Source of the DNA: Actinomycetes bacterium
GTDB lineage: Bacteria; Actinomycetota; Actinomycetes; Actinomycetales; Cellulomonadaceae
Direction: 5' to 3'
Assembly: GCA_023461115.1 (NCBI GenBank)
Contig: JAEWOA010000100.1
Coordinates: forward strand, 1 to 8,348
Length of the DNA: 8,348 nucleotides
A program made the translations under genes and the position numbers. The notes under the pieces were generated by a model. It saw nothing but the letters and a program-made list of their open reading frames with translations, searched no databases and was not told the origin of the DNA. Positions 1 through 6,429 of this stretch are shown in pieces; positions within the stretch are counted from its first letter, which is position 1, and every line of letters starts with the position of its first letter.

Positions 1-309
1 TGGCTCCCGGACGCCGTGCTGCGCACGCGTTCCGACGTGGACCTCGCCGCGCGCGGCGCCGCGAGCCGGCGCGCGGCCGCCACGCAGCGCATGCGCGGGA
101 CCTGCTGGCTGCAGCCCGCGCGGCGGCCAGGCGACGTGGTGCGCATCGACGAGACCACCGACTCGTCGCAGGCGGGACCCTGGCTCCTGACCTCCGTGCG
201 GCACGACCTGTCCCCCGGGCGCGCCGCCACGACCCTGACCGGGGTCGCCGCGGGCGGCTCCGACGGCCTGCTGGGCGGCCTGCCCGGCGGAGTGGGAGGC
301 ATGCTGTGA
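1..309 (+). CDS. Baseplate hub protein, gpD/gp27-like, C-terminal fragment (5' end outside window)
   Basis: The last 102 residues of a protein whose start lies upstream of the window. The visible part fits the C-terminus of the phage late control gene D / gp27-type hub, which forms the ring at the centre of the baseplate on which the spike sits. Visible pattern: a helical stretch rich in Ala and Arg, then G-T-C-W-L-Q-P, then PGDVVRID, then GPWLLTSVRHDLSPG and a closing T-T-L-T-G strand. This matches the family layout 'short helix, strand, pGd.v.v, G.ylv.sv.H, T.l'. The last 20 or so residues are Gly- and Leu-rich and probably flexible. The stop overlaps the spike gene start by 4 nt (GTGA), so the two are probably translationally coupled. 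Hub and spike are separate genes here, unlike VgrG and Afp8, where they are fused. The assignment rests on a short fragment plus its position. Confidence 0.72.
   Translation, partial: WLPDAVLRTRSDVDLAARGAASRRAAATQRMRGTCWLQPARRPGDVVRIDETTDSSQAGPWLLTSVRHDLSPGRAATTLTGVAAGGSDGLLGGLPGGVGGML
294..299 (+). promoter_or_regulatory. Shine-Dalgarno of the spike gene
   Basis: GGGAGG with a 6-nt spacer to the GTG at 306. It lies inside the end of the hub gene and fixes the GTG start of the spike gene. Confidence 0.7.
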
Positions 310-962
310 CCGACGTGCTCTACGACGCGGTCGCGCGCATCGCGCGCCACGAGGCCGACGCGCGCTCCTGGGTGACGGTCGGCCAGGTCACCGACGTGCA
401 CACCACCGCCGCGAGCGGCCACGACCACGCGGTCAGCGTCAAGCTGCGCGACTCGGGCGTGGTCGTGCCGCGGCTGCCCGTGGCCGTCGGCGCCCTGGGC
501 TTCGTCGCCACGCCCGCGGTCGGGGACCTCGTGGTCGTCGCGTTCGCCGACGGCGACCCGCACGCGGGCATCGTCGTCGGGCGGCTCTACCACCGCGACC
601 TGCAGCCGCCCGAGCACGGCGACGGCAAGCTGGTGCTGCAGCTCCCGCCCGGCGCCTCGGACCCGGCGGTCGACCTGCAGCTCGACGCGGGCGCGCCGCA
701 GCTCACGCTCAAGGTCGGCGACACGCAGATCGAGCTCGCCAAGGACTCCGCGAAGGTGACGATCGGCGACTGCGAGCTGCACATCGACGGCGCGTCGCCC
801 GGGACGATCACCGTCAAGGCGTCCGACAGCAAGCTCACGCTCGGCGGCAACGGCGAGGTCAGCCTCGAGGCCTCCACGAAGCTCAGCCTCAAGGCCCCCG
901 AGGTCGTCATCGACGGCTCCGGCAAGGTCACCGTCTCCGGCGGCGTCGTGGAGGTGAACTGA
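306..962 (+). CDS. Baseplate spike protein, gpV/gp5-like (OB fold plus beta-helix)
   Basis: A 218-residue spike that would sit below the hub and pierce the target envelope. Residues about 23-98 form the OB-fold domain of the phage baseplate assembly protein V family. It starts at WVTVGQVTDV, continues through VSVKLRDSG and VPRLPVAVG, and ends with the typical PAVGDLVVVAFADGD and GIVVGRLYH. PPE at 101-103 closes the domain. From about residue 108 to the end, short alternating beta strands (LTLKVG, IELAKD, KVTIGD, TITVKAS, KLTLGG, EVSLEAS, KLSLKAP, EVVIDGS, KVTVSGG, VVEVN) look like the trimeric beta-helix of gp5 and VgrG needles. There is no lysozyme domain and no C-terminal effector extension. 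The GTG start is chosen for GGGAGG six nt upstream and the 4-nt overlap with the hub gene. The PAAR gene follows after 1 nt, as expected for the tip of this needle. Confidence 0.92.
   Translation: MTDVLYDAVARIARHEADARSWVTVGQVTDVHTTAASGHDHAVSVKLRDSGVVVPRLPVAVGALGFVATPAVGDLVVVAFADGDPHAGIVVGRLYHRDLQPPEHGDGKLVLQLPPGASDPAVDLQLDAGAPQLTLKVGDTQIELAKDSAKVTIGDCELHIDGASPGTITVKASDSKLTLGGNGEVSLEASTKLSLKAPEVVIDGSGKVTVSGGVVEVN
950..957 (+). promoter_or_regulatory. Strong Shine-Dalgarno of the PAAR gene
   Basis: GGAGGTGA is a near-complete complement to the 16S rRNA 3' end, 6 nt before the ATG at 964. It is embedded in the last codons of the spike gene and is the strongest ribosome site in the coupled block. 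Confidence 0.8.
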
Positions 963-963
963 C

Positions 964-1365
964 ATGGGCGCACCCGTCGTCGGGCAGAACGCGCAGGTCA
1001 TGGCCGTGGACACGCACATCGTGCTCGTCCCGACGCCCGGCGGCACCGTGCCCACGCCGTTGCCGCACCCGTTCGTCGGGATGGTCACCAGCACGACGGT
1101 CTCGACCGTGAAGGTCGGCGGCCAGCCCGCGGCGACGCTCGACAGCGTCGCGGAGAACCAGCCGGCGCACATCGCGATGCCGCCCGGCGTCTCGTTCCAG
1201 TCGCCGCCGTCGAACCAGGGCACGGTCGACCAGGCCTCGAGCACCGTGAAGTTCGGGGGCAAGGGCGTCGCGCGCGTGGGTGACCCGGTCAGGACGTGCA
1301 ACGACCCGACCGACCAGCCGGTCGGAGTCGTGCTCGGCCCCGTCGGGACGGTGATGGCCGGATGA
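964..1365 (+). CDS. PAAR-domain spike tip protein
   Basis: A 133-residue protein of the PAAR family, which forms a small zinc-bound cone capping the gpV/VgrG beta-helix and sharpening the needle. Visible hallmarks are D16-T-H18 near the N-terminus, the P-x-P-H35-PFVG segment, H69 in PAHIAMP, and C112 in RVGDPVRTCND. Together these give a plausible three-His one-Cys metal site. Two copies of an STVK(V/F)GG strand motif (residues 47-53 and 93-99) fit the internal pseudo-repeat of the fold. The protein is single-domain: it ends 21 residues after C112, so there is no toxin fusion. It lies between the spike and gp25 genes. Its stop overlaps the next start in ATGA. The family call is firm; the individual metal ligands are inferred from pattern. 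Confidence 0.88.
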   Translation: MGAPVVGQNAQVMAVDTHIVLVPTPGGTVPTPLPHPFVGMVTSTTVSTVKVGGQPAATLDSVAENQPAHIAMPPGVSFQSPPSNQGTVDQASSTVKFGGKGVARVGDPVRTCNDPTDQPVGVVLGPVGTVMAG

Positions 1366-1811
1366 GCGCCCTCGGCACGGACCTGCGCGTCCTGCTCGGC
1401 CCGCCCGGGATGTCCGCGCACGACGGCTCGTCGCTCGACCTGCGCCTGGGCGCGGGCGTGGTGGACCGCGCCGCGGACGGCCCCGAGCTCGTCACGGACC
1501 GCCACAACCTGGGCCAAGCGCTGATCCTGCGCCTGCTCACCCCCCGCGGCTCGCTCGCGGACCTCGGGCACGCCGAGTACGGCTCGCGCCTGCACGAGCT
1601 GGTCGGCGAGTCGAAGAGCGAGGCGAACCGCGCGCGGTGCAAGGCGTTCGTGCTCGAGGCAGTCGCGGCCGAGCCACGTGTGGCAGACCAGGTGGTCGAG
1701 CTCGCGTTCGACCTCGCCTCCGAGGGCCCCTCCGAGCTGCGCTTCCTGCTCACGGTGCAGCCCGTCGACGGCGGCGGGGCCGTGACAGTCGGACTGGGGG
1801 TGGAGCTGTGA
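1362..1811 (+). CDS. Baseplate wedge protein, gp25/gpW family
   Basis: A 149-residue homologue of T4 gp25 and P2 gpW, a lysozyme-like fold that joins the inner baseplate and seeds the sheath. The core signature is at residues 56-83: LRLLTPRGS, then H70-AEYGSRLHELVGE, matching the family pattern 'L.T..G......YG..l.e'. A helix follows (SEANRARCKAFVLEAV), then the strand segment ELRFLLTVQPVD and a closing VTVGLGVEL. The first 40 residues are less conserved in appearance. The start is the ATG at 1362 in the ATGA overlap with the PAAR gene, preceded by GGTGAT at 1350-1355; an open frame extends upstream to 1296 but lies within the PAAR gene. The GTG start of the baseplate J gene overlaps its stop by 4 nt. 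Confidence 0.9.
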   Translation: MSALGTDLRVLLGPPGMSAHDGSSLDLRLGAGVVDRAADGPELVTDRHNLGQALILRLLTPRGSLADLGHAEYGSRLHELVGESKSEANRARCKAFVLEAVAAEPRVADQVVELAFDLASEGPSELRFLLTVQPVDGGGAVTVGLGVEL

Positions 1812-3595
1812 ACGGCCTGCCGGACGGCTTCTCGCCGCGGCCCTACCCCCAGATCGTGCGGGACACGTTGACCACGCTCACCGGCGGCACGGTCCGCGAG
1901 GTGCTGACCGTGCCCGCGGGCGACCTCGTGGTGCTCGACACCCTCGCGGACCGGCCGATCCGCCGGGTCAGCCACCTGCAGGGCGTCGTCGAGGTGACAC
2001 GGCCGCTGCGCGACGCCAACGGCGACGTGGTGCGCGACGCCCAGGGCGAGGCCGTCAGCGAGACCGTGCCGGTGCCGTACCGGTTCACCGACGCCGACTT
2101 CGAGGTCGTCGCGACCGGGCAGCACGGCACGGACCGCGACGCGATCCGATTCCGCCCGACGGGCCGCAAACCCCCGACCGGCTCGTCGGTGGTGGTCAAC
2201 TACTACCCGTCGCAGGCGCGGCCCGCTCCGATCACCGACCTCAACGTCGGCTCGGTGGCGCGCACGCTCCTGGAGTCGGTCGCGCGGGAGCTCGCGCTCG
2301 TCGAGCTGCAGCTCGAGGCCGTGTACCGGTCGGCGTACTTGGAGACCGCGCAGGGCACGTCACTCGACAAGGTGGTCGCGCTCGTCGGGATCGCCCGGCG
2401 GCCCGGCGGCGTGCCGACCGCGCGCGTGCGGCTGACGCGGGCCGCGGGCTCGACCGGCCGCATCTCGGTGCCCGTGGGCACGGTGGTGTCCGACGCGCAG
2501 TCCAACCGCTACGCGACGACGGTCCCCCTGATCCTGGAGCCCGGGGAGGACTCGCGCGAGGTGCTGGCCTCGGGCGTCTCCCCCGCGACCCCGGCGGTCG
2601 GCGCGGACGCGCTCGACCGGCTCGAGGTGCTGATCGCGGGCGTCGGCTCGGTCACCAACGAGTCCCCCGCCGCGGCCGCGGGCAGCCCGGAGTCCGACGA
2701 CGACCTGCGCCGCCGCGCGCGCGGCGCCCTCGCTGTCGCGGCGCGCGGCACGATCGACGCGCTGCGCCTGGGCGTGAAGAACCTCCCGGGCGTCAAGGAC
2801 GTCACCGCGACGGAGTTCCCGCACGGGCTGCCCGGCGAGGTCTCGCTCGCGATCAGCTACGACGGCGAGCCGACCGCCGACCTCCTGCGGCAGGTCGGCG
2901 AGCGCATCGAGGACCTGCGGCCCGCGGGCATCCGGGTGCTGCCCGAGCGGACGGCGACGACGCCCGTGCAGGTCACGTCCACCGTGGTGCTGGCCGGGTC
3001 CGGCGTCGGTGGCGCCGAGCTGGTCGCATTGCAGTCCGCGCTCGAGGACCGCGTGGTCGCGGTGCTGCGGAGCCTGCCGCCGGGAGGAGCCGCACGGCCC
3101 GGGCCGCTCTCGGCCGCGGCGCTGGCCGACCCGCGGGTCGTCGACGCCACGTTCGGCCTCGACGTCGGCGCCGGCCCACAGCCGGCCGTGACCGCGCCCA
3201 CCGGCACCGTGCTGGCGCCCGAGCAGCCGTTCACGCACCTCATCAGCACCGAGCGCGGGACGGGACCGGGCGCCGCGGTGCAGGTCGACGCGGTGGTCCC
3301 GGTGCACCTGGCGCCCGGGGTGACCGCGGGCGACGCCGGGCAGGCCATGAGCCTGGCGGCACGCTCGTGGGCGGCGGGCCTGCGGCCCGGCACGGCCATC
3401 ACGGTGGACGCGTTCATCGCGGCGATCCGCGACGACACGCGCTACGCGGTGGTCCGCGCCGACGTCGCGCTCACCACGGAGGCCGGCGACCGCTTCCTGC
3501 GCCTGGCCGACGGCCTGGGAGTGCACCCCCTGGGCTCCGACGACCGCGCCGAGATCCGCTCGGCCGCGCTCGAGGTCCGGGAAGGCGGTGTGTGA
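1808..3595 (+). CDS. Baseplate J-like protein (gpJ/gp6 family)
   Basis: A 595-residue baseplate wedge protein that forms the outer ring and links the hub to the fibre-bearing parts. The classic baseplate J core starts at about residue 145 with LNVGSVARTLLESVARELA. It goes on through YLETAQGTSLDKVVALVGI, IARRPGG, ISVPVGTVVS and GVGSVTNESPA. It then reaches the hallmark G-SPESDDDLRRRA (292-303) and RGTIDALRLGVKNLPGVKDV. Residues 1-140 are an extra N-terminal part with a beta-rich piece (YRFTDADFEV, AIRFRPTG, SSVVVNYYPS). The C-terminus carries two similar segments (387-453 and 491-556). The GTG start at 1808 is chosen because it overlaps the gp25 stop in GTGA with GGAG just upstream; upstream extension would run into gp25. 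Eukaryote-like or toxin domains are absent. Confidence 0.93.
   Translation: MNGLPDGFSPRPYPQIVRDTLTTLTGGTVREVLTVPAGDLVVLDTLADRPIRRVSHLQGVVEVTRPLRDANGDVVRDAQGEAVSETVPVPYRFTDADFEVVATGQHGTDRDAIRFRPTGRKPPTGSSVVVNYYPSQARPAPITDLNVGSVARTLLESVARELALVELQLEAVYRSAYLETAQGTSLDKVVALVGIARRPGGVPTARVRLTRAAGSTGRISVPVGTVVSDAQSNRYATTVPLILEPGEDSREVLASGVSPATPAVGADALDRLEVLIAGVGSVTNESPAAAAGSPESDDDLRRRARGALAVAARGTIDALRLGVKNLPGVKDVTATEFPHGLPGEVSLAISYDGEPTADLLRQVGERIEDLRPAGIRVLPERTATTPVQVTSTVVLAGSGVGGAELVALQSALEDRVVAVLRSLPPGGAARPGPLSAAALADPRVVDATFGLDVGAGPQPAVTAPTGTVLAPEQPFTHLISTERGTGPGAAVQVDAVVPVHLAPGVTAGDAGQAMSLAARSWAAGLRPGTAITVDAFIAAIRDDTRYAVVRADVALTTEAGDRFLRLADGLGVHPLGSDDRAEIRSAALEVREGGV
2966..3166 (+). repeat. Baseplate J C-terminal domain, copy 1
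   Basis: Residues 387-453 of the J protein. It begins VQVTSTVVLAG, has a helix with ALEDRVVAVLRSL, then PPGG, a short AAALADPRVV helix, and a V-DATFGLDV strand. Copy 2 at 3278-3475 follows the same order with nearly the same spacing. The similarity is at fold-pattern level, not close sequence identity. Confidence 0.5.
3278..3475 (+). repeat. Baseplate J C-terminal domain, copy 2
   Basis: Residues 491-556 of the J protein. It begins VQVDAVVPVHLAPG, has a helix leading to AAGLRPG, then DAFIAAIRDDTRYAVV and a DVALT strand. The order parallels copy 1 (VQV strand, helix, L.PG turn, AAI-type helix, R.VV strand). Confidence 0.5.
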
Positions 3596-4866
3596 TGCGC
3601 GGCGACGCGGTCCTGGAGCACCTGCCCACCCTCTACCGCGAGGGCGAGGTGCTCGGGTCGTTCGCTGGCACGTGGGGAACCCAGCTCGACGGGCTCGACG
3701 AGGCCGGGGTGAGCGTGCAGCGCGCGCACTGGTTCGACTCCACACCGGACTTCGACGAGGCGGCTGCGCTCGCGGCGTTGCTCGACATCCCGCCCGAGCC
3801 GTTCCACGCGGGCATCGGCGAGTTCCGGGCGTGGGTGCACGCGATGGTCCGGGCACGGCTGCAGCTCGGCGCCGTGACGCGCGAGGCGCTGCGCGCGCTG
3901 GTGTCCGACTACGCGGAGGGCTTCCAGCTGGCGGCGGGCATCCGCACGGTCGCGCGGATCGACGCCTGGTCGGCGGACAGCGGTGGCCCGCAGCTCGTCG
4001 ACAACCCGACGCGCGTGCGTGGCGCGCGGCTGCCCGACGAGGGCGGGTGGGAGCCGCTCGCGCACCTGCAGGTCGACAACCGCGGGCTCGACCCCGCGCC
4101 GTGGGCCGTGGTGCTGCGCGGCATCGCCGAGCAGCCCGAGCACTCCCCGCTCGTCGTCAACCGCACGACGGGCCACGCGGCGCTGTTCCGCGGGACGCTC
4201 GGGCTCGGCCAGCGCCTGACGATCGCGCCGTCGGCGGCCGACCGCTCGTTGCTGCGCGCCGACCTCGACGGCCACGACGTCACGAGCCTGCTCACGGTGT
4301 GGGACACGCTGACGCCGGGCGGCGGCGGCCCGGGCGATCCCGCGGGCGCCGCGCACGCGGGCCTCCTAGCGCGCGGGCCCAACACGCTGTGGTTCCTGCC
4401 GTTGGCCACCTACGACGCGCCGGGGCTCGGCCGCTACCTGCTCGCGATGGCCGACGACACGCTCGCACAAGGCCGCTTCGACGCCACGGTGTTCGACAAC
4501 GCGCTGTTCGCGCAGCCCGCGCACGTGTCCGCACGGCTCGCGTGGGTCGAGTCGCAGCCCGCGACGCTCGAGGTCCGGCTGCCTGCCCGGACGCTCGCGT
4601 CGACGCCGGGCGCCCTGGACGACGCGATCCTGGCGCGCGACCGCCTGGAGGCCGGGCTCGACGCGGCCGTGGACCGCACCGCGGGCGCGGGCATCGCCGC
4701 CGACGTCGTGCTGCAGGTGTTCACCGAGCGCCAGCCCGGTGACGCGCACCTGACGGGCATCTGGCCCCGCACGTTCCGTTCCGCCGGCCCCACCGGCGCC
4801 GACGCGCTGCCCGACTCCGGCGCGTTGTTCGACGTCACCGACTTCGACGACTCGGTCCTGACCTGA
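3595..4866 (+). CDS. Tail protein I-like baseplate protein with added beta-sandwich domain
   Basis: A 423-residue protein. The N-terminal 120 residues look like phage tail protein I: VLEHLPTLYREGEVL, then LDGLDEAGV, then a helical run with PEPFHAGIGEFRAWVHAMVRARL and REALRALVSDY. P2 gpI works with gpJ in the wedge, and the gene directly follows J. From about W152 to 275 the protein changes to beta structure (HLQVDNRG, WAVVLRGIAE, SPLVVNRTTGHAALFRGTL, RLTIAPS, LDGHDVTSLLTVWDTL, a Gly-rich loop, then GPNTLWFLPL). The order 'N.tTG..l.frGtL...L.I...dG.d' and a final 'GpNtl.f' recalls the C-terminal beta-sandwich of distal tail (Dit/sipho-tail) proteins. Two FD-rich motifs lie at 295-305 and 412-422. 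The ATG at 3595 shares one base with the J stop; AAGG lies 9 nt upstream. The tail protein I call is good; the Dit-like call is inference. Confidence 0.75.
   Translation: MRGDAVLEHLPTLYREGEVLGSFAGTWGTQLDGLDEAGVSVQRAHWFDSTPDFDEAAALAALLDIPPEPFHAGIGEFRAWVHAMVRARLQLGAVTREALRALVSDYAEGFQLAAGIRTVARIDAWSADSGGPQLVDNPTRVRGARLPDEGGWEPLAHLQVDNRGLDPAPWAVVLRGIAEQPEHSPLVVNRTTGHAALFRGTLGLGQRLTIAPSAADRSLLRADLDGHDVTSLLTVWDTLTPGGGGPGDPAGAAHAGLLARGPNTLWFLPLATYDAPGLGRYLLAMADDTLAQGRFDATVFDNALFAQPAHVSARLAWVESQPATLEVRLPARTLASTPGALDDAILARDRLEAGLDAAVDRTAGAGIAADVVLQVFTERQPGDAHLTGIWPRTFRSAGPTGADALPDSGALFDVTDFDDSVLT
4477..4509 (+). repeat. FD-rich motif, copy 1
   Basis: Encodes FDATVFDNALF (residues 295-305 of the tail protein I-like protein). 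It shares the spacing FDxxxFD(N/D)(A/S)x with the copy at the extreme C-terminus. Confidence 0.5.
4828..4863 (+). repeat. FD-rich motif, copy 2, at the C-terminus
   Basis: Encodes FDVTDFDDSVLT, the last 12 residues of the tail protein I-like protein. Such FDxxxFD strings are seen at ends and linkers of many phage tail proteins; a docking role is only a guess. Confidence 0.5.
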
Positions 4867-4887
4867 CCCACGTGCAGACCCACTCCT

Positions 4888-4893
4888 GAGAGG
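4888..4893 (+). promoter_or_regulatory. Shine-Dalgarno of the 165-residue tail protein gene
   Basis: GAGAGG with an 8-nt spacer to the ATG at 4902. It lies in a 35-nt gap that shows no hairpin or promoter. Confidence 0.65.
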
Positions 4894-4901
4894 CGCTCGT
4901 C

Positions 4902-5399
4902 ATGAAGGCCACGCTGCATCTCGTGCTCACCGGCCCGGCCGGGACGGTGCTCGACGAACGCCGCGCGCACAACACGGTGATGGCGTCCGGCGCGCGCCTG
5001 ATCGCGGACCTGTTCGCGGGCAACCGGGCGGGGATCACTCACATGGGCGTGGGCACCGACGACGACGCCCCCGAGGACGTGGGCGTCACCGCGCTGACGA
5101 ACGGCGGCGGTGACGACGCGGCGCTCACCGGCGCCACCACGGCCGCGATCCCGGCGACCGCGTTCACCGCGACCCTCGTCGAGGAGCGCCGCGTGGTGCG
5201 GGTCCGCGTGCGCGCGACCCTGCCGAACGACGCGGCCGTGGGCCGCATCCGCGAGGCGGGGCTGGTGTCGCAGGGCGACGGCGAGCCGGTGCTCTACAAC
5301 CGCGTGGTCTTCGCGCCCGTCGACAAGGGCGACGACCACGAGCTCACGCTCTTCTGGGAGGTCGAGTTCCCCTACGGCGACCTGCAGTGGCTGACGTGA
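4902..5399 (+). CDS. Phage tail-type structural protein, 165 aa, probably fibre-attachment
   Basis: A 165-residue, mostly beta protein. Visible landmarks are: LHLVLTGPAGTVL; H23-N-T-V-M-ASGARLIADLFAG; THMGVGTDD; an Ala/Thr-rich loop; ATLVEERRVVRVRVRATLP; IREAGLVSQG; VLYNRVVFAPVDKGDDHELTLFWEVEF. The sequence of elements 'rN.vv..G...ia.l..g...i..m.vGt', then 'E.GL', then 'lynRv.F..v.K...l.l.W.i.f' recurs in small tail proteins and in N-terminal domains of tail fibres. I recall the pattern but cannot name the family. It has no signal peptide or membrane segment. It is the first gene after the tightly coupled baseplate block and has its own ribosome site. In P2 this position, just after gene I, holds the fibre genes, so a fibre adaptor or short fibre is likely. 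Confidence 0.65.
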   Translation: MKATLHLVLTGPAGTVLDERRAHNTVMASGARLIADLFAGNRAGITHMGVGTDDDAPEDVGVTALTNGGGDDAALTGATTAAIPATAFTATLVEERRVVRVRVRATLPNDAAVGRIREAGLVSQGDGEPVLYNRVVFAPVDKGDDHELTLFWEVEFPYGDLQWLT

Positions 5400-5434
5400 G
5401 GCGCCGGCACACCCGCACCCAGACCCACCACCCG

Positions 5435-5441
5435 AAAGGAG
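5435..5441 (+). promoter_or_regulatory. Shine-Dalgarno deciding between two adjacent ATGs
   Basis: AAAGGAG lies 4 nt from the ATG at 5446 and 7 nt from the ATG at 5449. The 7-nt spacing is closer to optimal, so the second ATG is preferred; the choice changes the protein by only one Met. Confidence 0.75.
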
Positions 5442-5448
5442 CCCGATG

Positions 5449-6399
5449 ATGGTGGCCAAGGCAGCATTCGACATCCGACTCGAGGGCTACACGCCCGCGA
5501 ACCGCGACGCCGTCGTCAAGCTCGTCAACCAGTCGACGGGCCAGCAGGTGGAGCGCAAGCCGTTCCTCGACGGCTCACTGCTGGTGCGCGACCTCGACCC
5601 GGGCAACTGGGAGCTGACGGTCACGCACCCCAACCTCATCAACGCGATCGACAAGCGCGTGGTGCGGCTGTTCCCGCAGGACATCCCGACGCGGGTGCCC
5701 GTCCCGGTGCCGGCCGACCTGTTCCGCGACACCCCGATCCGCGACATCCCCGACGCCGACCTCGCGCCCGTGCAGCAGCAGGCGGGCGCGATCACGACGA
5801 ACGTGGGCCGGCTGGCCACCAAGGCCGCGGGCGAGGTCATCCGCGCCGAGGACTGGAACGTCCTGGCGGCGGCGGTCGCGGACCTGGCGCGGGCGGTCGG
5901 CGAGCTCACCCGGCTCGTGGCGCCCGTGGGCCACGACCACCCCGAGATCGCGGAGAAGATCGCCGAGGTGCAGGGCAACATCCTGCGGTTCAGCGAGTCG
6001 TTCGGCCGCAGCCTGCTCGAGCTGCGACGCGAGGTGGAGAGCCAGAACCTGCGCGGGCGCCTGACGACCGTGCTGGACAAGGGCGCGGCGACGACCGCGG
6101 TGCGCGACCGCGTGCTCGCGCGCGTGGCCGAGCTCGAGCAGTCCACGCTCGTGACCACCGCGCAGTGGTCTCCGATGATCGCGAACCACTCCAATGCCGC
6201 GATCCGCGAGGTCATGGACCTCGCGCAGGAGCAAGGCACGGGCGCCGACCAGTTCCTGGCGTCCCCGGAGGTCAGCGGCGCGCTCACGTTGCTGCAGACG
6301 TTCTCCGCGGTGGGCGGGCAGAGCAAGCCCGAGCAGGAGCTCGAGACCTACCGCCGCGGGACCGCGGCCGCCGGGCCCGCGCTCTTCCGGTCGTTGTGA
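5449..6399 (+). CDS. Putative fibre/appendage protein: Ig/CnaB-like head, Pro-rich neck, helical body
   Basis: A 316-residue protein with no family I can name. Residues 5-72 look like a carboxypeptidase-regulatory/CnaB-type beta-sandwich: FDIRLEGYTP, VVKLVNQSTG, then FLDGSLLVRDLDPGNWELTVTHP, the usual 'G...l.dL.PG.w.l.v' end strand. A Pro-rich neck follows (IPTRVPVPVPADLF, 79-92). Residues 125-196 carry a module shared with the next gene: GEVIRAEDWN (128-137), HDHP (162-165), LLELRREV (189-196). The rest is Ala-rich helix, partly heptad-like (RDRVLARVAELEQS). The C-terminus (SPEVSGALTLLQTFSAVGG onward) is less regular. It has no signal peptide or membrane segment. Its place in the fibre segment of a tail locus and its head-neck-helix layout suggest an appendage subunit; this is inference. 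The alternative start at 5446 adds one residue. Confidence 0.6.
   Translation: MVAKAAFDIRLEGYTPANRDAVVKLVNQSTGQQVERKPFLDGSLLVRDLDPGNWELTVTHPNLINAIDKRVVRLFPQDIPTRVPVPVPADLFRDTPIRDIPDADLAPVQQQAGAITTNVGRLATKAAGEVIRAEDWNVLAAAVADLARAVGELTRLVAPVGHDHPEIAEKIAEVQGNILRFSESFGRSLLELRREVESQNLRGRLTTVLDKGAATTAVRDRVLARVAELEQSTLVTTAQWSPMIANHSNAAIREVMDLAQEQGTGADQFLASPEVSGALTLLQTFSAVGGQSKPEQELETYRRGTAAAGPALFRSL
5821..6036 (+). repeat. Shared DWN-HxHP-LRR module, copy 1
   Basis: Residues 125-196 of the 316-residue protein. The order is K..GE.I.A.DWN.L..A...L.RA, then HDHP 26 residues after the Trp, then LLELRREV. It matches copy 2 at 6496-6726 in the next gene, in residues and order. This points to a duplicated or jointly recruited domain. 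Confidence 0.7.
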
Positions 6400-6417
6400 G
6401 CCGAACACCCTGATCCT

Positions 6418-6423
6418 GAGGAG
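6418..6423 (+). promoter_or_regulatory. Shine-Dalgarno of the long coiled-coil gene
   Basis: GAGGAG with a 6-nt spacer to the ATG at 6430, inside a 30-nt gap with no visible terminator. Confidence 0.7.
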
Positions 6424-6429
6424 CCCGAG

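Noticed and set aside
964..1365. PAAR-linked toxin effector
   Set aside because: The protein ends soon after the last PAAR strand, and the following gene is gp25, so no effector domain is attached.
3588..4742. A 384-codon plus-strand frame inside the tail protein I-like gene
   Set aside because: It is an out-of-frame Arg/Ala-rich shadow; the overlapping frame carries recognisable tail motifs and a proper start.
5400..5445. Terminator or internal promoter in the largest intergenic gap
   Set aside because: The 46 nt show no stem followed by a T-run and no credible -35/-10 pair, only C/A-rich leader and a ribosome site.
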